A DNA stretch of 64,000 bases, from contig JACKOW010000017.1 in the NCBI GenBank assembly GCA_024234055.1, positions 23,616-87,615 on the forward strand. Direction: 5' to 3'. Every line of letters begins with the position of its first letter. Within the stretch, counting starts at the first letter, position 1. The translations under genes were made by a program, and so were the position numbers. The notes beneath the pieces were generated by a model. It was given only the letters and a program-made list of their open reading frames with translations, did no database searches and was not told where the DNA came from. Of this stretch, positions 1 through 9,631 are shown one piece after another. The stretch comes from Rhodanobacteraceae bacterium (lineage in GTDB: Bacteria > Pseudomonadota > Gammaproteobacteria > Xanthomonadales > SZUA-5).

Positions 1-2029
1 GTTCATTACCCTGGGCATAAATGGTGCTCAGAGAGCTTACCGGCGACTCGAAGCGATACCTGACATTGCCGTTGTTGACATCGAAATTGACGCCAATATC
101 AGATTCTGCCCAGTCACCCGCCAACGCCGTATCCGCAGTGTCAACCAGACTGATCTGGTAGGGGACCGGGTTGCCGTCGGGCCCGATCGCCTCCACCCGG
201 GTGTAGTCCTCATATCCGCCACTCCAGTCGACATCACCCAGTTCGAAGTTCAAGCCCACCACGGGCGTGGAGAATTCGAACGTAGTGCGCTCAGCTGACA
301 ATTCGGTGTCGCCGGTCGTATCCATGCGGTAGCTGTAGTAGCCGAGATGGCCGCCCTGAGTGCCGGTCGAAACAAAATAACTGCTGAGACTGTCACCCGG
401 TGGCTCACCGCTGTTACTGGTTTCCGTGATGGTAATGCCAGCCACGGTGGCAGAAACAAAGGGATCGCCATCGGTGCCGGACCCCCAGTCGTAGCTGGAT
501 TGGCTACCGCAAACGCCTGTGTCGGCAGTGGCTGTCGCATCGATCAGCACCAGTCGTGAGCGAATGATGGAACCCGTTTCCCCTGCCGCGCCATCGCAAA
601 CCCGTAGTCTCCAGATCCCATTGGCTGGGCCAGAGTAGAGAGTGCTGAGATCAGCTGCGGCCACCAGGCGACGATAGTGAACGCTACCACCGGCAACACT
701 CGTGGGATCCGCATCGCTGTCGTCTATGGGATTGCCCTCGTCCACGTTGGTGGAATACATCACGTTGAGGTTGGCCGAAGCTCCACCGGAACCCGTGTTC
801 TGTAGCACCAGAGTTGCGCCATCGGGCGCCTGCAAGATCAGCCTCAGGTCCGATCGACGCGGATGGGTGATTTCAACTCCTATGCTGATTGTTGCCGGGG
901 CACCGACATTGAAGGTGTCGGCGACAACAAACTCGTGCGTCACTGGGGTCGGACAGCCGTTGTCAGGAATCCCAGTGACACTGGAGTTCTCGTAAGTGTG
1001 GATGACGCCGCCGGTCGCTGTTGCCGGGGTGACCAGCAGCGTGAAATTTTGGGTGGCGTTGGGCGGGGTGCCATTTGCCGCGGTGAAAACCAGAGGATAG
1101 ACACCGGCGGTGCCTGCTGCCGGGACCCCTGTCAAGAGTCCCGTCGCTGGCGTGAAGGTCACACCGGCGGGCAATGTGCCGGTCATTGACAAAATGGGCG
1201 TGGGGGTACCGGTTGCCACCACAGTAAACGCGCCCAATTCGACTTCTGCGAAGCTGGTCGCGTCAGCGCTGGTGATTGCAGGTGGACCCGGCGGAGGCGG
1301 TGGTGTGGTCAGCGTCAGGGAGGCTGCCGAGACCGAGCCGGCATCACCACCCCAACCGTCGCGAAATCTCAAAGTCCACGTGCCGTTGATCTCTGCAGAC
1401 GTCAGACTCGCGAATGCTGAGGTAAAATTGGTCACGGCTCCTGAACCAGAGCCTCCGGCAGCCGACGTCCGATAGGCTTGCGGAGTAATCGTGCAATTGT
1501 TCCCGCAGCTGGATGTGGCCGCAGTCCACAGATTGTTGGCTGCCGAATCGGAAAATTCATAAGTGCCAATGAGATTGGAGCTGTCCCCTCCGGAAGCTGA
1601 GCTTGTCGCACCAACCCGACTGAAGATCACAAAACTCGTGATGCCATCAGGTGACGTGAGCACGACATCCAAATCACCGATATAAGTGTGGCTCAAGGAG
1701 ATCGACAGGGAAATGTTCGTGAGCGATCCAGTAACTCCGGAGACCGGGAAGCTCACATCTCTAGGACTGCCGTATGCGGCTGGTCCCGCGCCGCCGTCCG
1801 GTATTGGGCCAACGCCGGATCCTGCAAAAGTCTGCGCCGCAGCCGACTGAACCAATCCCATGGCGAGAAGCATTAGGCTGAGCAACACGGCACACCACCA
1901 CATCGCCTTGCCATTCCGCCTGGGATTGGGACATCGAGCGCCTGTTGACTTGAATTTCAAACCTTTGGCCAAGTGGGAAGGTTCCGAGCGCCTGGTGTCA
2001 GCGGAAACGAGGTGTTGTTTGCCAATCAT
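1..2029 (-). CDS. Secreted protein with two P-domain-like modules (3' end outside window)
   Basis: An open frame runs leftward from an ATG at 2029, preceded by an AGAGGG ribosome site, and leaves the window without a stop; 676 codons are visible. Residues 1-42 are a basic leader, followed by a hydrophobic stretch (43-62) ending in an AAAQ-type signal cleavage site near residue 65. A shorter start at 1903 (MWWC) would give a normal signal peptide. Two modules resembling the proprotein-convertase P domain (about 75-225 and 338-480, with the GDLDVVLTSPDG and SDLRLILQAPDG strands) flank a putative Ig-like module (about 230-330). The part from about 480 on is not recognised. Such modules usually sit in exported, often multidomain, proteins; no protease domain is visible. 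Family assignment is by eye. Confidence 0.75.
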   Translation of the reverse strand, partial: MIGKQHLVSADTRRSEPSHLAKGLKFKSTGARCPNPRRNGKAMWWCAVLLSLMLLAMGLVQSAAAQTFAGSGVGPIPDGGAGPAAYGSPRDVSFPVSGVTGSLTNISLSISLSHTYIGDLDVVLTSPDGITSFVIFSRVGATSSASGGDSSNLIGTYEFSDSAANNLWTAATSSCGNNCTITPQAYRTSAAGGSGSGAVTNFTSAFASLTSAEINGTWTLRFRDGWGGDAGSVSAASLTLTTPPPPPGPPAITSADATSFAEVELGAFTVVATGTPTPILSMTGTLPAGVTFTPATGLLTGVPAAGTAGVYPLVFTAANGTPPNATQNFTLLVTPATATGGVIHTYENSSVTGIPDNGCPTPVTHEFVVADTFNVGAPATISIGVEITHPRRSDLRLILQAPDGATLVLQNTGSGGASANLNVMYSTNVDEGNPIDDSDADPTSVAGGSVHYRRLVAAADLSTLYSGPANGIWRLRVCDGAAGETGSIIRSRLVLIDATATADTGVCGSQSSYDWGSGTDGDPFVSATVAGITITETSNSGEPPGDSLSSYFVSTGTQGGHLGYYSYRMDTTGDTELSAERTTFEFSTPVVGLNFELGDVDWSGGYEDYTRVEAIGPDGNPVPYQISLVDTADTALAGDWAESDIGVNFDVNNGNVRYRFESPVSSLSTIYAQGNE

Positions 2030-2577
2030 CAAAAGCCCTCTTTCATGCCCAAGGTTCATCGACTGCAAGGTTCCATCAGCAACACCCGGCGAGCACTAGC
2101 CTGATGATCGCTACGTGCGTTCGGCCTGAAGCAATTTGCTTGAGCGCAGATCAGCGGCCATTGAAAGCCCGTCGCCGCGATACTTGGCGCCTACGCAGGG
2201 ATCACCTATTGGAACGCGCAGCCGAATTCACCCTGGTTTGTCCGGGGCAGATCGCTCCCGGCAGCAACAAACGCTGCCTCGCAACTGCCATTAGGGTAGC
2301 TGACAGAGCAGCGACTGACACCCGAAAGTGACAATGCATCGAATAATAGATTCGATTGTTTGCATGAAAGGCCGGCGAAAAATGACACCGCCTTGACACC
2401 ATGCCGACTGGGAGCCAGTTCGACAATGAATCACGCCAAGACATCGACCTGAGCCAGCGCTGCGCCACAATGAATGTTCGCGGGCCACGCCGTGACCAGA
2501 CCCTAAGAGCCGGACTGGCCGCCACCTGTACATCACCACTACAATCCACGGCCTTTTGACCCTGGCAGCCGCCCTGC
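2030..2577. other. Gene-free interval between the secreted protein and prfC
   Basis: This 548-base stretch separates two divergent genes and should hold both promoters. I see no RNA gene, no clear terminator and no convincing open frame. The short open frames here lack ribosome sites and protein-like composition. Several TTGACA-like hexamers occur (for example near 2393) but none has a good -10 partner. Confidence 0.5.
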
Positions 2578-4179
<1,602 letters not shown>

Positions 4180-4192
4180 CATCCCCATCAGG

Positions 4193-4550
4193 GCGTCATT
4201 GCGAGGAGCGCAGCGACGAAGCAATCCAGTGCTTCTCAGGGCGCGATTCTGGATTGCTTCGCTGCGCTCTCCATGAACCCATATCGTAAGTTGTTGATTT
4301 GCTCTTGTAGGTCACGTTGCTCGCGTAGCGAGCTACGTGACGCAACTCGATGTCACGTAGTCCGCTGACGCGGACAACATGACCTACGACGGCGGGTTCA
4401 TGGCCGGTGGGCAGCATCCGGCCGATACAGGTGGCTCGCAATGACGCCGGGAGGTCATGGTCCGTGGGCAGTTTCAGGCCGATCCAGGTGGCTCGCAATG
4501 ACGCCCCTGTTTGATGCGGGCAAAGCGCACCGCCAGGGGCGACCAGGACT
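4193..4550. repeat. Dispersed element, copy A, with cloverleaf core
   Basis: This stretch recurs at 34361 with high identity and at 52927 in shortened form. It starts with an inverted pair (AGCAATCCAG / CTGGATTGCT) and continues into a core that folds as a cloverleaf. Outer stem 4307-4319 pairs with 4375-4387 (one mismatch). Inside are hairpins 4320-4332 (CTCGC/GCGAG), 4334-4359 (TACGTGAC/GTCACGTA, exact) and 4360-4375 (GTCCGC/GCGGAC, exact). The 3' part, ending in CTCGCAATGACGCC, is present twice in this copy (ends near 4454 and 4504) but once in the 34361 copy. Confidence 0.9.
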
Positions 4551-4586
4551 CCCACAGAAGGCGGGAGCGGCATTGCGCACGGTCAG

Positions 4587-4622
4587 CCGACAACCGACAA
4601 CCGACAACCGACAACCGACAAC
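4587..4622. repeat. Five tandem CCGACAA heptamers
   Basis: CCGACAA is repeated five times without interruption just beyond the 3' end of the beta-lactamase fold gene. The same heptamer, or its complement TTGTCGG, appears at 15768, 16047, 22760, 24032 and 53143. Confidence 0.95.
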
Positions 4623-4634
4623 GATCCAACGCGC

Positions 4635-5555
4635 TCAGGGTAACTTCAAGCCGTCGACGACCAGACCCTGCTTGAGCAAATCCCGGTATTGCGCCTCATC
4701 GTGGGCGACGATCAGCGTGACCTCGCCTTCGGCCAACAGCGGCTGCAGAGCCAGCAACTGATCGGCGACGGCCTGGCGGTCCTCCCGCAGCATGTAGTGA
4801 CTGACCACATAAGGCCGGCCGGTGGCCCGGCGGATGGCATCGGCATCCCAGGCGATGTCGCCGACAAACAGAAACTCGTGGCCGTCAGCGCGGCGCACAT
4901 AGATCAGCTGTGAACCGGTGGAGTGCCCGGGCGCGGGAATGAGTACGACGCCCGGCGCGGGCAACATCGGCGCGCGTAGATCCACCCGATTGAGGCGCTC
5001 CAGATCTCCCGGCTTGAAGCCCACGTGCGAGAGCGTGGGGCCGGTCGCCTGCGCATGGGTCAACAACACCTTGGGCGCGATTTCGGCCAGGAATGGCGAC
5101 TGCGCCACGCCGCCGAGATGGTCCAGATGCTCGTGTGTCACCAGGATCAACTTCGCCGCCCGCATGGCCTGCTGCATCTGATCGAAGGCCTGCTGGTTGA
5201 AGCCGAAGCCGTTGGGGTCAAAATTGCGCTGGTGCAGACTGAGGTCATGGGCGGTGTCGACCATGACCGTGCTGCCGTCGACGTAGACCAATTGATAGCT
5301 GAGCACCACGATCGGCTGTTTGGCGAACAGCGATTCGCCGGCAATCATGCCGCCACGCGGTACCGGGGTTCGCGCCACTTCGATGGCACGAATCTCGACC
5401 GGCCCGACCGAGTCCGCAGCGAATGCGCGAATCTCTGGCAGATCAATGGCATAGCCACCGGGTCTGGGCGTTGGCGATTGCCAGAGCGCGGCATACGCCA
5501 GGCCCAGGAGTGCGACAACGAGCACCAGAATCAACCAACGCCAGGGGTGTTTCAT
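4635..5555 (-). CDS. Membrane-anchored metallo-beta-lactamase fold hydrolase
   Basis: The 306-residue product begins with one strong hydrophobic segment (about 6-25), either an uncleaved anchor or a signal peptide, so the enzyme should face the periplasm. The metal site motif HEHLDH is at about 141-146, followed by an AHDEAQY near the C terminus and a PAPGHSTGSQ strand that supplies further ligands. The overall pattern is that of the metallo-beta-lactamase superfamily (lactonase/glyoxalase-II-like). The substrate cannot be inferred. It stands alone, transcribed convergently with prfC. The start at 5555 is the ATG directly before the hydrophobic segment. Confidence 0.85.
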   Translation of the reverse strand: MKHPWRWLILVLVVALLGLAYAALWQSPTPRPGGYAIDLPEIRAFAADSVGPVEIRAIEVARTPVPRGGMIAGESLFAKQPIVVLSYQLVYVDGSTVMVDTAHDLSLHQRNFDPNGFGFNQQAFDQMQQAMRAAKLILVTHEHLDHLGGVAQSPFLAEIAPKVLLTHAQATGPTLSHVGFKPGDLERLNRVDLRAPMLPAPGVVLIPAPGHSTGSQLIYVRRADGHEFLFVGDIAWDADAIRRATGRPYVVSHYMLREDRQAVADQLLALQPLLAEGEVTLIVAHDEAQYRDLLKQGLVVDGLKLP

Positions 5556-5610
5556 GCCCTGCCCTCCTGTTCTTGTTGGAGTAGATCAGGCCCGCGGTTT
5601 TCAAGAAAGG

Positions 5611-5890
5611 GCGTTTGTCCGCAAAGAACGCAAAGGTCGCAAAGTAGAGCGGTTGATCTCGATCGAGTCTCTAGCTCTATTTGGGACCATTGAATATCTC
5701 GGGAACGGCGAATTCCGAATGACCGATCACCGAGGCTCCATGCGGAATCTTGCCGTGAGTCACCTTGCGCCGGTGACCCCAGCGTCACATAGCCCGCTTC
5801 GCGGCCAACATGACCTACATTAATTTGATCATCGTCTGCAAAAAACAGCTTTCCTTCGCGCTTTTTTGCGTCCTTTGCGGACAAAAACGC
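5611..5890. repeat. MITE-like element with inverted CGCAAAG-type ends
   Basis: Left end 5611-5644 (GCGTTTGTCCGCAAAGAACG, continuing CAAAGGTCGCAAAG) is closely inverted at 5862-5890 (TTTGCGTCCTTTGCGGACAA, continuing AAACGC). Between them, 5735-5820 holds a diverged relative of the cloverleaf core ending ACATGACCTAC. No open frame of interest is inside. It fills most of the gap between the beta-lactamase fold gene and metB. Confidence 0.75.
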
Positions 5891-5912
5891 TCTTCGGCGA
5901 TGCGCCAAACCC

Positions 5913-7100
5913 TCAGGCGGCCTTGCGCAACTGGCTGTCGGCAACGGCCGCGGCGCGATCCAGGCCGGCCAGCAAATCGGCTTTCAGATCGACCACATCC
6001 TCGATGCCCACCGATACGCGCAGCAATCGATCCGAAATTCCGGCCACGGCGCGGGCTTCGGCCGTCATCGAGGCGTGGGTCATGGTGGCCGGATGGGCAA
6101 TCAGGCTCTCCACGCCTCCCAGCGATTCGGCCAGCGAGAAGCAGCGCAAGCCGTCGAGCAGCGCCCGCACCTGGGCTTCGCCGCCGCGCAACTCGAAGCT
6201 CAGCATGGCGCCAAAGCTGCGCTGCTGGCGTTTGGCCAGGGCGTGACCCGGGTCGTCTTCCAGACCCGGGAAGTACACCCGTTCCACCGCCGGATGCGCT
6301 GCCAGCGTGCGTGCCAGCTCCAGGGCGTTCTCGGCATGCACGCGCAGCCGCGCCGCCAGGGTGCGCAGACCGCGCAGCGTCAGATAGCTGTCGAATGGGG
6401 CGCCGGTGAGGCCAAGGACGTTGTTCCACCAGGCCAGTTCCTCGTGCAGGGCCCGGTCGCGACTGATGATGGCACCGCCGACCACATCGCTGTGACCGTT
6501 GAGGTATTTGGTGGTCGAGTGCAGCACCAGATCGGCGCCCAGATCCAGGGGCCGCTGCCACAGCGGCGACAGGAAGGTGTTGTCGACCAGCACGCGCGTG
6601 CTGTTGCGGTGCGCCAGATCGACCAGTTCGGCGATGTCGACTACGCGCAGCAGGGGATTGCTCGGCGTTTCAATCCAGAACAAATCGACCTTCTCCGCGA
6701 AGGCTTCCTCGACTGCGGTGAGATCACCCTGATCGATCAGTTTCAGACGGAAGCGACCGCGCCGCGCCAGCGTATCGAACAGCCGCCAGGTACCGCCGTA
6801 GCAGTCGTGCGGCGCCACCAGCAGCCCACCCTCGGGCACCAGCTGCAGGGCCAGCGTCACCGCTGCCATCCCGGTGCAGGTCACCACAGCACCAGCACCG
6901 CCCTCCAGCTCCGCCAGGGCCTCGGCCAGCGCATCGCGGGTGGGATTGCCCGAACGCGTGTAGTCGTACTTCCGCGGCTCGGCGAATCCGGCAAAGCTGA
7001 AATTGCTGGACAGGCACAGCGGCGGCACGATGGCGCCATGAGCACGATCACTGTCGATGGCGGCGCGGACGGCGTTGGTGGTTTGGCTACAGCTGCTCAC
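5913..7100 (-). CDS. metB: Cystathionine gamma-synthase (O-succinylhomoserine thiol-lyase)
   Basis: MetB joins O-succinylhomoserine with cysteine to give cystathionine in methionine synthesis; it is a cytoplasmic PLP enzyme of the Cys/Met metabolism family. The 395-residue product shows the PLP-lysine motif STTKYLNGHSD near residue 208, DNTFLSPLWQRPLDLGADLV before it, and the SRxGNPTR-like substrate motif YTRSGNPTRDALAEAL near 46. The start is GTG at 7100 with GGAG nine bases upstream. Three tandem met boxes lie 47-70 bases upstream, strong evidence of methionine repression and of the MetB assignment over cystathionine beta-lyase or gamma-lyase. Length is close to the family norm (about 386). 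Confidence 0.9.
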   Translation of the reverse strand: MSSCSQTTNAVRAAIDSDRAHGAIVPPLCLSSNFSFAGFAEPRKYDYTRSGNPTRDALAEALAELEGGAGAVVTCTGMAAVTLALQLVPEGGLLVAPHDCYGGTWRLFDTLARRGRFRLKLIDQGDLTAVEEAFAEKVDLFWIETPSNPLLRVVDIAELVDLAHRNSTRVLVDNTFLSPLWQRPLDLGADLVLHSTTKYLNGHSDVVGGAIISRDRALHEELAWWNNVLGLTGAPFDSYLTLRGLRTLAARLRVHAENALELARTLAAHPAVERVYFPGLEDDPGHALAKRQQRSFGAMLSFELRGGEAQVRALLDGLRCFSLAESLGGVESLIAHPATMTHASMTAEARAVAGISDRLLRVSVGIEDVVDLKADLLAGLDRAAAVADSQLRKAA

Positions 7101-7146
7101 GGGCGGACTCCGGCGTTGAAGGGCGTGGGCCAGAGCATAACCATAT

Positions 7147-7170
7147 GGACGTCTGGACGTCTAGACGTCT
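7147..7170 (-). promoter_or_regulatory. Three tandem met boxes (MetJ operator) upstream of metB
   Basis: On the coding strand the sequence reads AGACGTCT-AGACGTCC-AGACGTCC, matching the 8-base MetJ consensus AGACGTCT at 8, 7 and 7 positions with the exact 8-base spacing MetJ needs. A weak fourth box (4 of 8) may follow at 7171-7178. A possible -35 (TAGACG) inside the boxes and -10 (TATGCT, 7134-7139) spaced by 18 bases would put the operator over the promoter. MetJ itself is not in the window. Confidence 0.85.
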
Positions 7171-7295
7171 CTACATCCGGAATCGAAGATGCGGGCAGAC
7201 ACCGGCAGCGTGTTTCCATAGGACTTTTCAACGGTGGTGAAGTCGTTGTCAGCCACCTGTTTCGACCCGAAACTGCCCACCAACCGACCTTGCCC

Positions 7296-7412
7296 GTAGG
7301 AGCGACCTCGCGTCGCGACCGGCCGACCTCGCTCGTAGGAGCGACCTCGCGTCGCGACCGGCCGACCTCGCCCGTAGGAGCGACCTCGCGTCGCGACCGG
7401 CCAGGCGCACGT
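7296..7412. repeat. Three tandem 39-bp units containing GTAGGAGCGACCTCGCGTCG
   Basis: Near-identical units begin at 7296, 7335 and 7374. Each contains GTAGGAGCGACCTCGCGTCG followed by CGACCGGCC, with the inner hairpin GGTCGCGACG-type complementarity. The single-unit form of this repeat is scattered through other gaps (17187, 17415, 22889, 34670). The rest of the 7101-7478 gap holds the metB promoter and no gene. Confidence 0.95.
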
Positions 7413-7478
7413 CCGTGGCAACGGTCGCGCCGCAAGGGCGCTCCTTCAGAAGAGCAAAGCCAGCGTTGTGCTCACGCA

Positions 7479-8132
7479 TCAGAGCTTGGCGCGTGCCTTG
7501 GCCAATTTGGCCTGGATCTCGGCCTGACGCCCCTGGTCAGCCAGTTCGCGCCCTGGTCGCGGCGCTGCTGCTGCCGCGTGCTCAAGCACGGTCACGGCTT
7601 CGCCATAGCGGCCCTGGTCCATCAGATAGTCGCCGTAGAAGAAGTTGGCGTCGATGCCGTCAGGCGCCAGCGCCAGCGCCTTTCTCAGCAATTCCTCGGC
7701 CTTGTCATCGTCACCGAAGCCCACTGGCCAGCCGGGCACCTGGTAATAGAGGCTGCCGAGGCTGGTGTAGGCCGAGCCATCGAGCGCCGCCGGATTGATC
7801 TTGATCGCTGCTTCCAGACTCTGCCGGGCCTGTTTGCACAGGGCCAACGCACCGAGCCCCCCTTTGGCACCGGCCCAGGTCGACAGGATGATGCCCTGCC
7901 AGATCAGCGGCTCCGCGGCATCGGCATGGCGCTGAACCAGCTGTTCGGCCTCGCCGGCGAGTTGCTCGAAGGCGTCGGCGCGGGCCTTCTCGGGCGTCTG
8001 GTACTGCACCTCGGCCCAACGCTGCTGCAAGGGCGCAAGTTCATCGCTGATGTTGGCGAACGCCGGTGCGGCGCACAGGCCCAGCAGCAGGGGCATGAGC
8101 AGATGCCGCTTGCCGGTTGTCTTGTGGTTCAT
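7479..8132 (-). CDS. Exported TPR-like protein at the end of the hemolysin-family cassette
   Basis: The product is 217 residues with a signal peptide (MLLLG-type core ending in AFA, about 1-26). The rest is helical with TPR-like repeats, seen in ALALCKQARQSLEAAIKINP, in KAEELLRKALALAPDGIDAN and in the segment around GRYGEAVTVLEHAAAAAP. A distinctive PGWPVGFGDDDKAEELL segment links two repeats. The start at 8132 has GGAG seven bases upstream and lies 13 bases after the dehydrogenase stop, so it is the last gene of the same operon. A scaffold or periplasmic partner role is possible; no function is known to me. Confidence 0.8.
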   Translation of the reverse strand: MNHKTTGKRHLLMPLLLGLCAAPAFANISDELAPLQQRWAEVQYQTPEKARADAFEQLAGEAEQLVQRHADAAEPLIWQGIILSTWAGAKGGLGALALCKQARQSLEAAIKINPAALDGSAYTSLGSLYYQVPGWPVGFGDDDKAEELLRKALALAPDGIDANFFYGDYLMDQGRYGEAVTVLEHAAAAAPRPGRELADQGRQAEIQAKLAKARAKL

Positions 8133-8145
8133 GATGGATCTCCGT

Positions 8146-8952
8146 TCACGATTGGGTTTGTGGTTGAGCATTGCGGGCGTGCCGCTGGATGGTCGAGAGC
8201 TTGCTGGACATGGCGCGATCCACCAGCGCCGGCAGGACGGCGTTGAGGCGCACAAAGACGTTCTCGGCCAGACCCATCTGCACCCGTGGTCGATCCCGCT
8301 CCAGCGCATCAACGATGGCCGCGGCCACAGCCTCCGGCGGATCCTCGGCGACATTCAACTCGGCATTCATGGCGCGCGCGGCGGCGCTGTTCATGGCCGT
8401 TCGGGTGCTGCGGGGTGACACCCAGAGCAGGCGCGGGCCCTGCGCGCCCAATTCCCGCGTCAGGGCTTCGGCAAAGGTTCGCAATCCACCCTTGGCAGCG
8501 CCATAGGCAGCAAATCCGGGATGGCCGATCTGGCCCAGTGTGGAACCGATCATCACCAGCGCGCCCTGGGGGCGCGCCGATAGCTGCGGCAACAACCCAT
8601 GCGTCAACAGCATGGGCGCGAGCAGATCGGTGCAGAGCAGATGTTCGATCTGTGCCGGCTGCATGTCGGTGTACAGGCCGAAATGACCGCCCGCCGCATT
8701 CAGGACCGCCGCATCGATGCCGCCGTCGCTGGCCGCGAAGCGCAGCAGCTCGGCCCGTCCCTCCTGGCTTGTCAGATCGGCCAGCAGCGAGCGGGTCTCA
8801 CCCGGCAGCGATTTCAGCAGTGCCGTCATCCGTTCGGGGCTGCGTCCGTGGACGCGCAGAAGCGCTCCACGCTCGGCCAGAGCACGCGCCAGGGCACCAC
8901 CAATGCCTCCGGTGGCACCGGTGATCAGAAAACACCGCTGTTCCAGGTTCAT
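8146..8952 (-). CDS. Short-chain dehydrogenase/reductase
   Basis: A classical SDR of 268 residues: the nucleotide-binding motif TGATGGIG is at about 11-18, NAAG near 87, the catalytic Ser within MIGSTLGQIG near 140, and YxxxK as YGAAK near 154. A C-terminal extension of about 70 residues may contact membrane or substrate. Its ATG overlaps the stop of the preceding gene as ATGA, so translation is coupled. Within the cassette it probably oxidises or reduces a carbonyl or hydroxyl on a lipid-like intermediate; that is inference from the neighbours. Confidence 0.88.
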   Translation of the reverse strand: MNLEQRCFLITGATGGIGGALARALAERGALLRVHGRSPERMTALLKSLPGETRSLLADLTSQEGRAELLRFAASDGGIDAAVLNAAGGHFGLYTDMQPAQIEHLLCTDLLAPMLLTHGLLPQLSARPQGALVMIGSTLGQIGHPGFAAYGAAKGGLRTFAEALTRELGAQGPRLLWVSPRSTRTAMNSAAARAMNAELNVAEDPPEAVAAAIVDALERDRPRVQMGLAENVFVRLNAVLPALVDRAMSSKLSTIQRHARNAQPQTQS

Positions 8953-9623
8953 GCGGCCTCCGCAAATGCCGGCGCGGCGTCGCGTATGGACTCGAACACG
9001 GCCCCGTACAATCGATAGAACATGCGCGCCGCGCGGGTCACCGCTGCCCGATCGCCGGCATCATCGAGCCGCTCCATCAGGCCCTCGAAGAAGCCGATGT
9101 GCTCCTGATCGAGTTGCCCGTGCGAGCTCAGATATCGCAGCGCCTTTCTGTCCACGCCCAGATGCTCGCCCAGGGCCTTTGCCGCATGGGTAGCCAGCGC
9201 CGTGCTGGTGCCTTCCAGCACCAGCACCATGCCGAAGAATCCGACCGGATTGCCGCGCATGATGGTGTCGTAGGCATAGGCCACCATGAGTTCCGTGGCT
9301 GCCGACGGGACACTGCTGCGAGCGCTGGCGACGTCACCGCCACAGGCCGCGATGTCGTCGAGAATCCACTCCTGGTGGCCGTATTCCTCTTCGATGTACT
9401 CGGTCAGGGCCTCACGCAGCCATTCCAGTCGTTCCGGCAGGCGCGCACCACAAGCCATCATCAGCGGCACCGTGTGCTTGACGTGGTGATAGGCCTCTAC
9501 CAGAAAGCGTTGGTACTCGCTCAGCGTGACCCGACCGCTGAGGGCGTCTTGAATGATGGGCAGGCTCTGCAGGCGCGCCCGCTCTGCAGCAGTGTCGTTC
9601 AACAATTCGGCGTAAAAGGCCAT
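8949..9623 (-). CDS. Haem-oxygenase-like diiron oxidase (TenA/iron-containing redox family)
   Basis: The 224-residue, nearly all-helical protein carries a set of residues typical of haem-oxygenase-like diiron oxidases: E80-x-x-H83 (EEEYGHQEW), E137 (LVLEGTS) and H168-x3-D172-x2-H175 (SSHGQLDQEH), with E43 and H46/H47 on the first helix. Spacing resembles that of UndA, which makes terminal alkenes from fatty acids. ATG at 9623 is chosen because GAGAGG lies just upstream; a GTG at 9635 overlapping the ligase stop is the alternative. Its place between an acyl ligase and an SDR suggests oxidation of an activated or released acyl group. The true substrate is unknown. Confidence 0.8.
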   Translation of the reverse strand: MAFYAELLNDTAAERARLQSLPIIQDALSGRVTLSEYQRFLVEAYHHVKHTVPLMMACGARLPERLEWLREALTEYIEEEYGHQEWILDDIAACGGDVASARSSVPSAATELMVAYAYDTIMRGNPVGFFGMVLVLEGTSTALATHAAKALGEHLGVDRKALRYLSSHGQLDQEHIGFFEGLMERLDDAGDRAAVTRAARMFYRLYGAVFESIRDAAPAFAEAA

Positions 9624-9631
9624 GGATCCTC

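Noticed and set aside
7101..7146. SAM riboswitch before metB
   Set aside because: The leader is under 50 bases, too short for a known SAM riboswitch, and tandem met boxes explain control.
6075..8246. Long + strand open frame of 723 codons
   Set aside because: It is antisense to metB and the TPR gene and runs through the 39-bp repeats; composition is that of a shadow frame.
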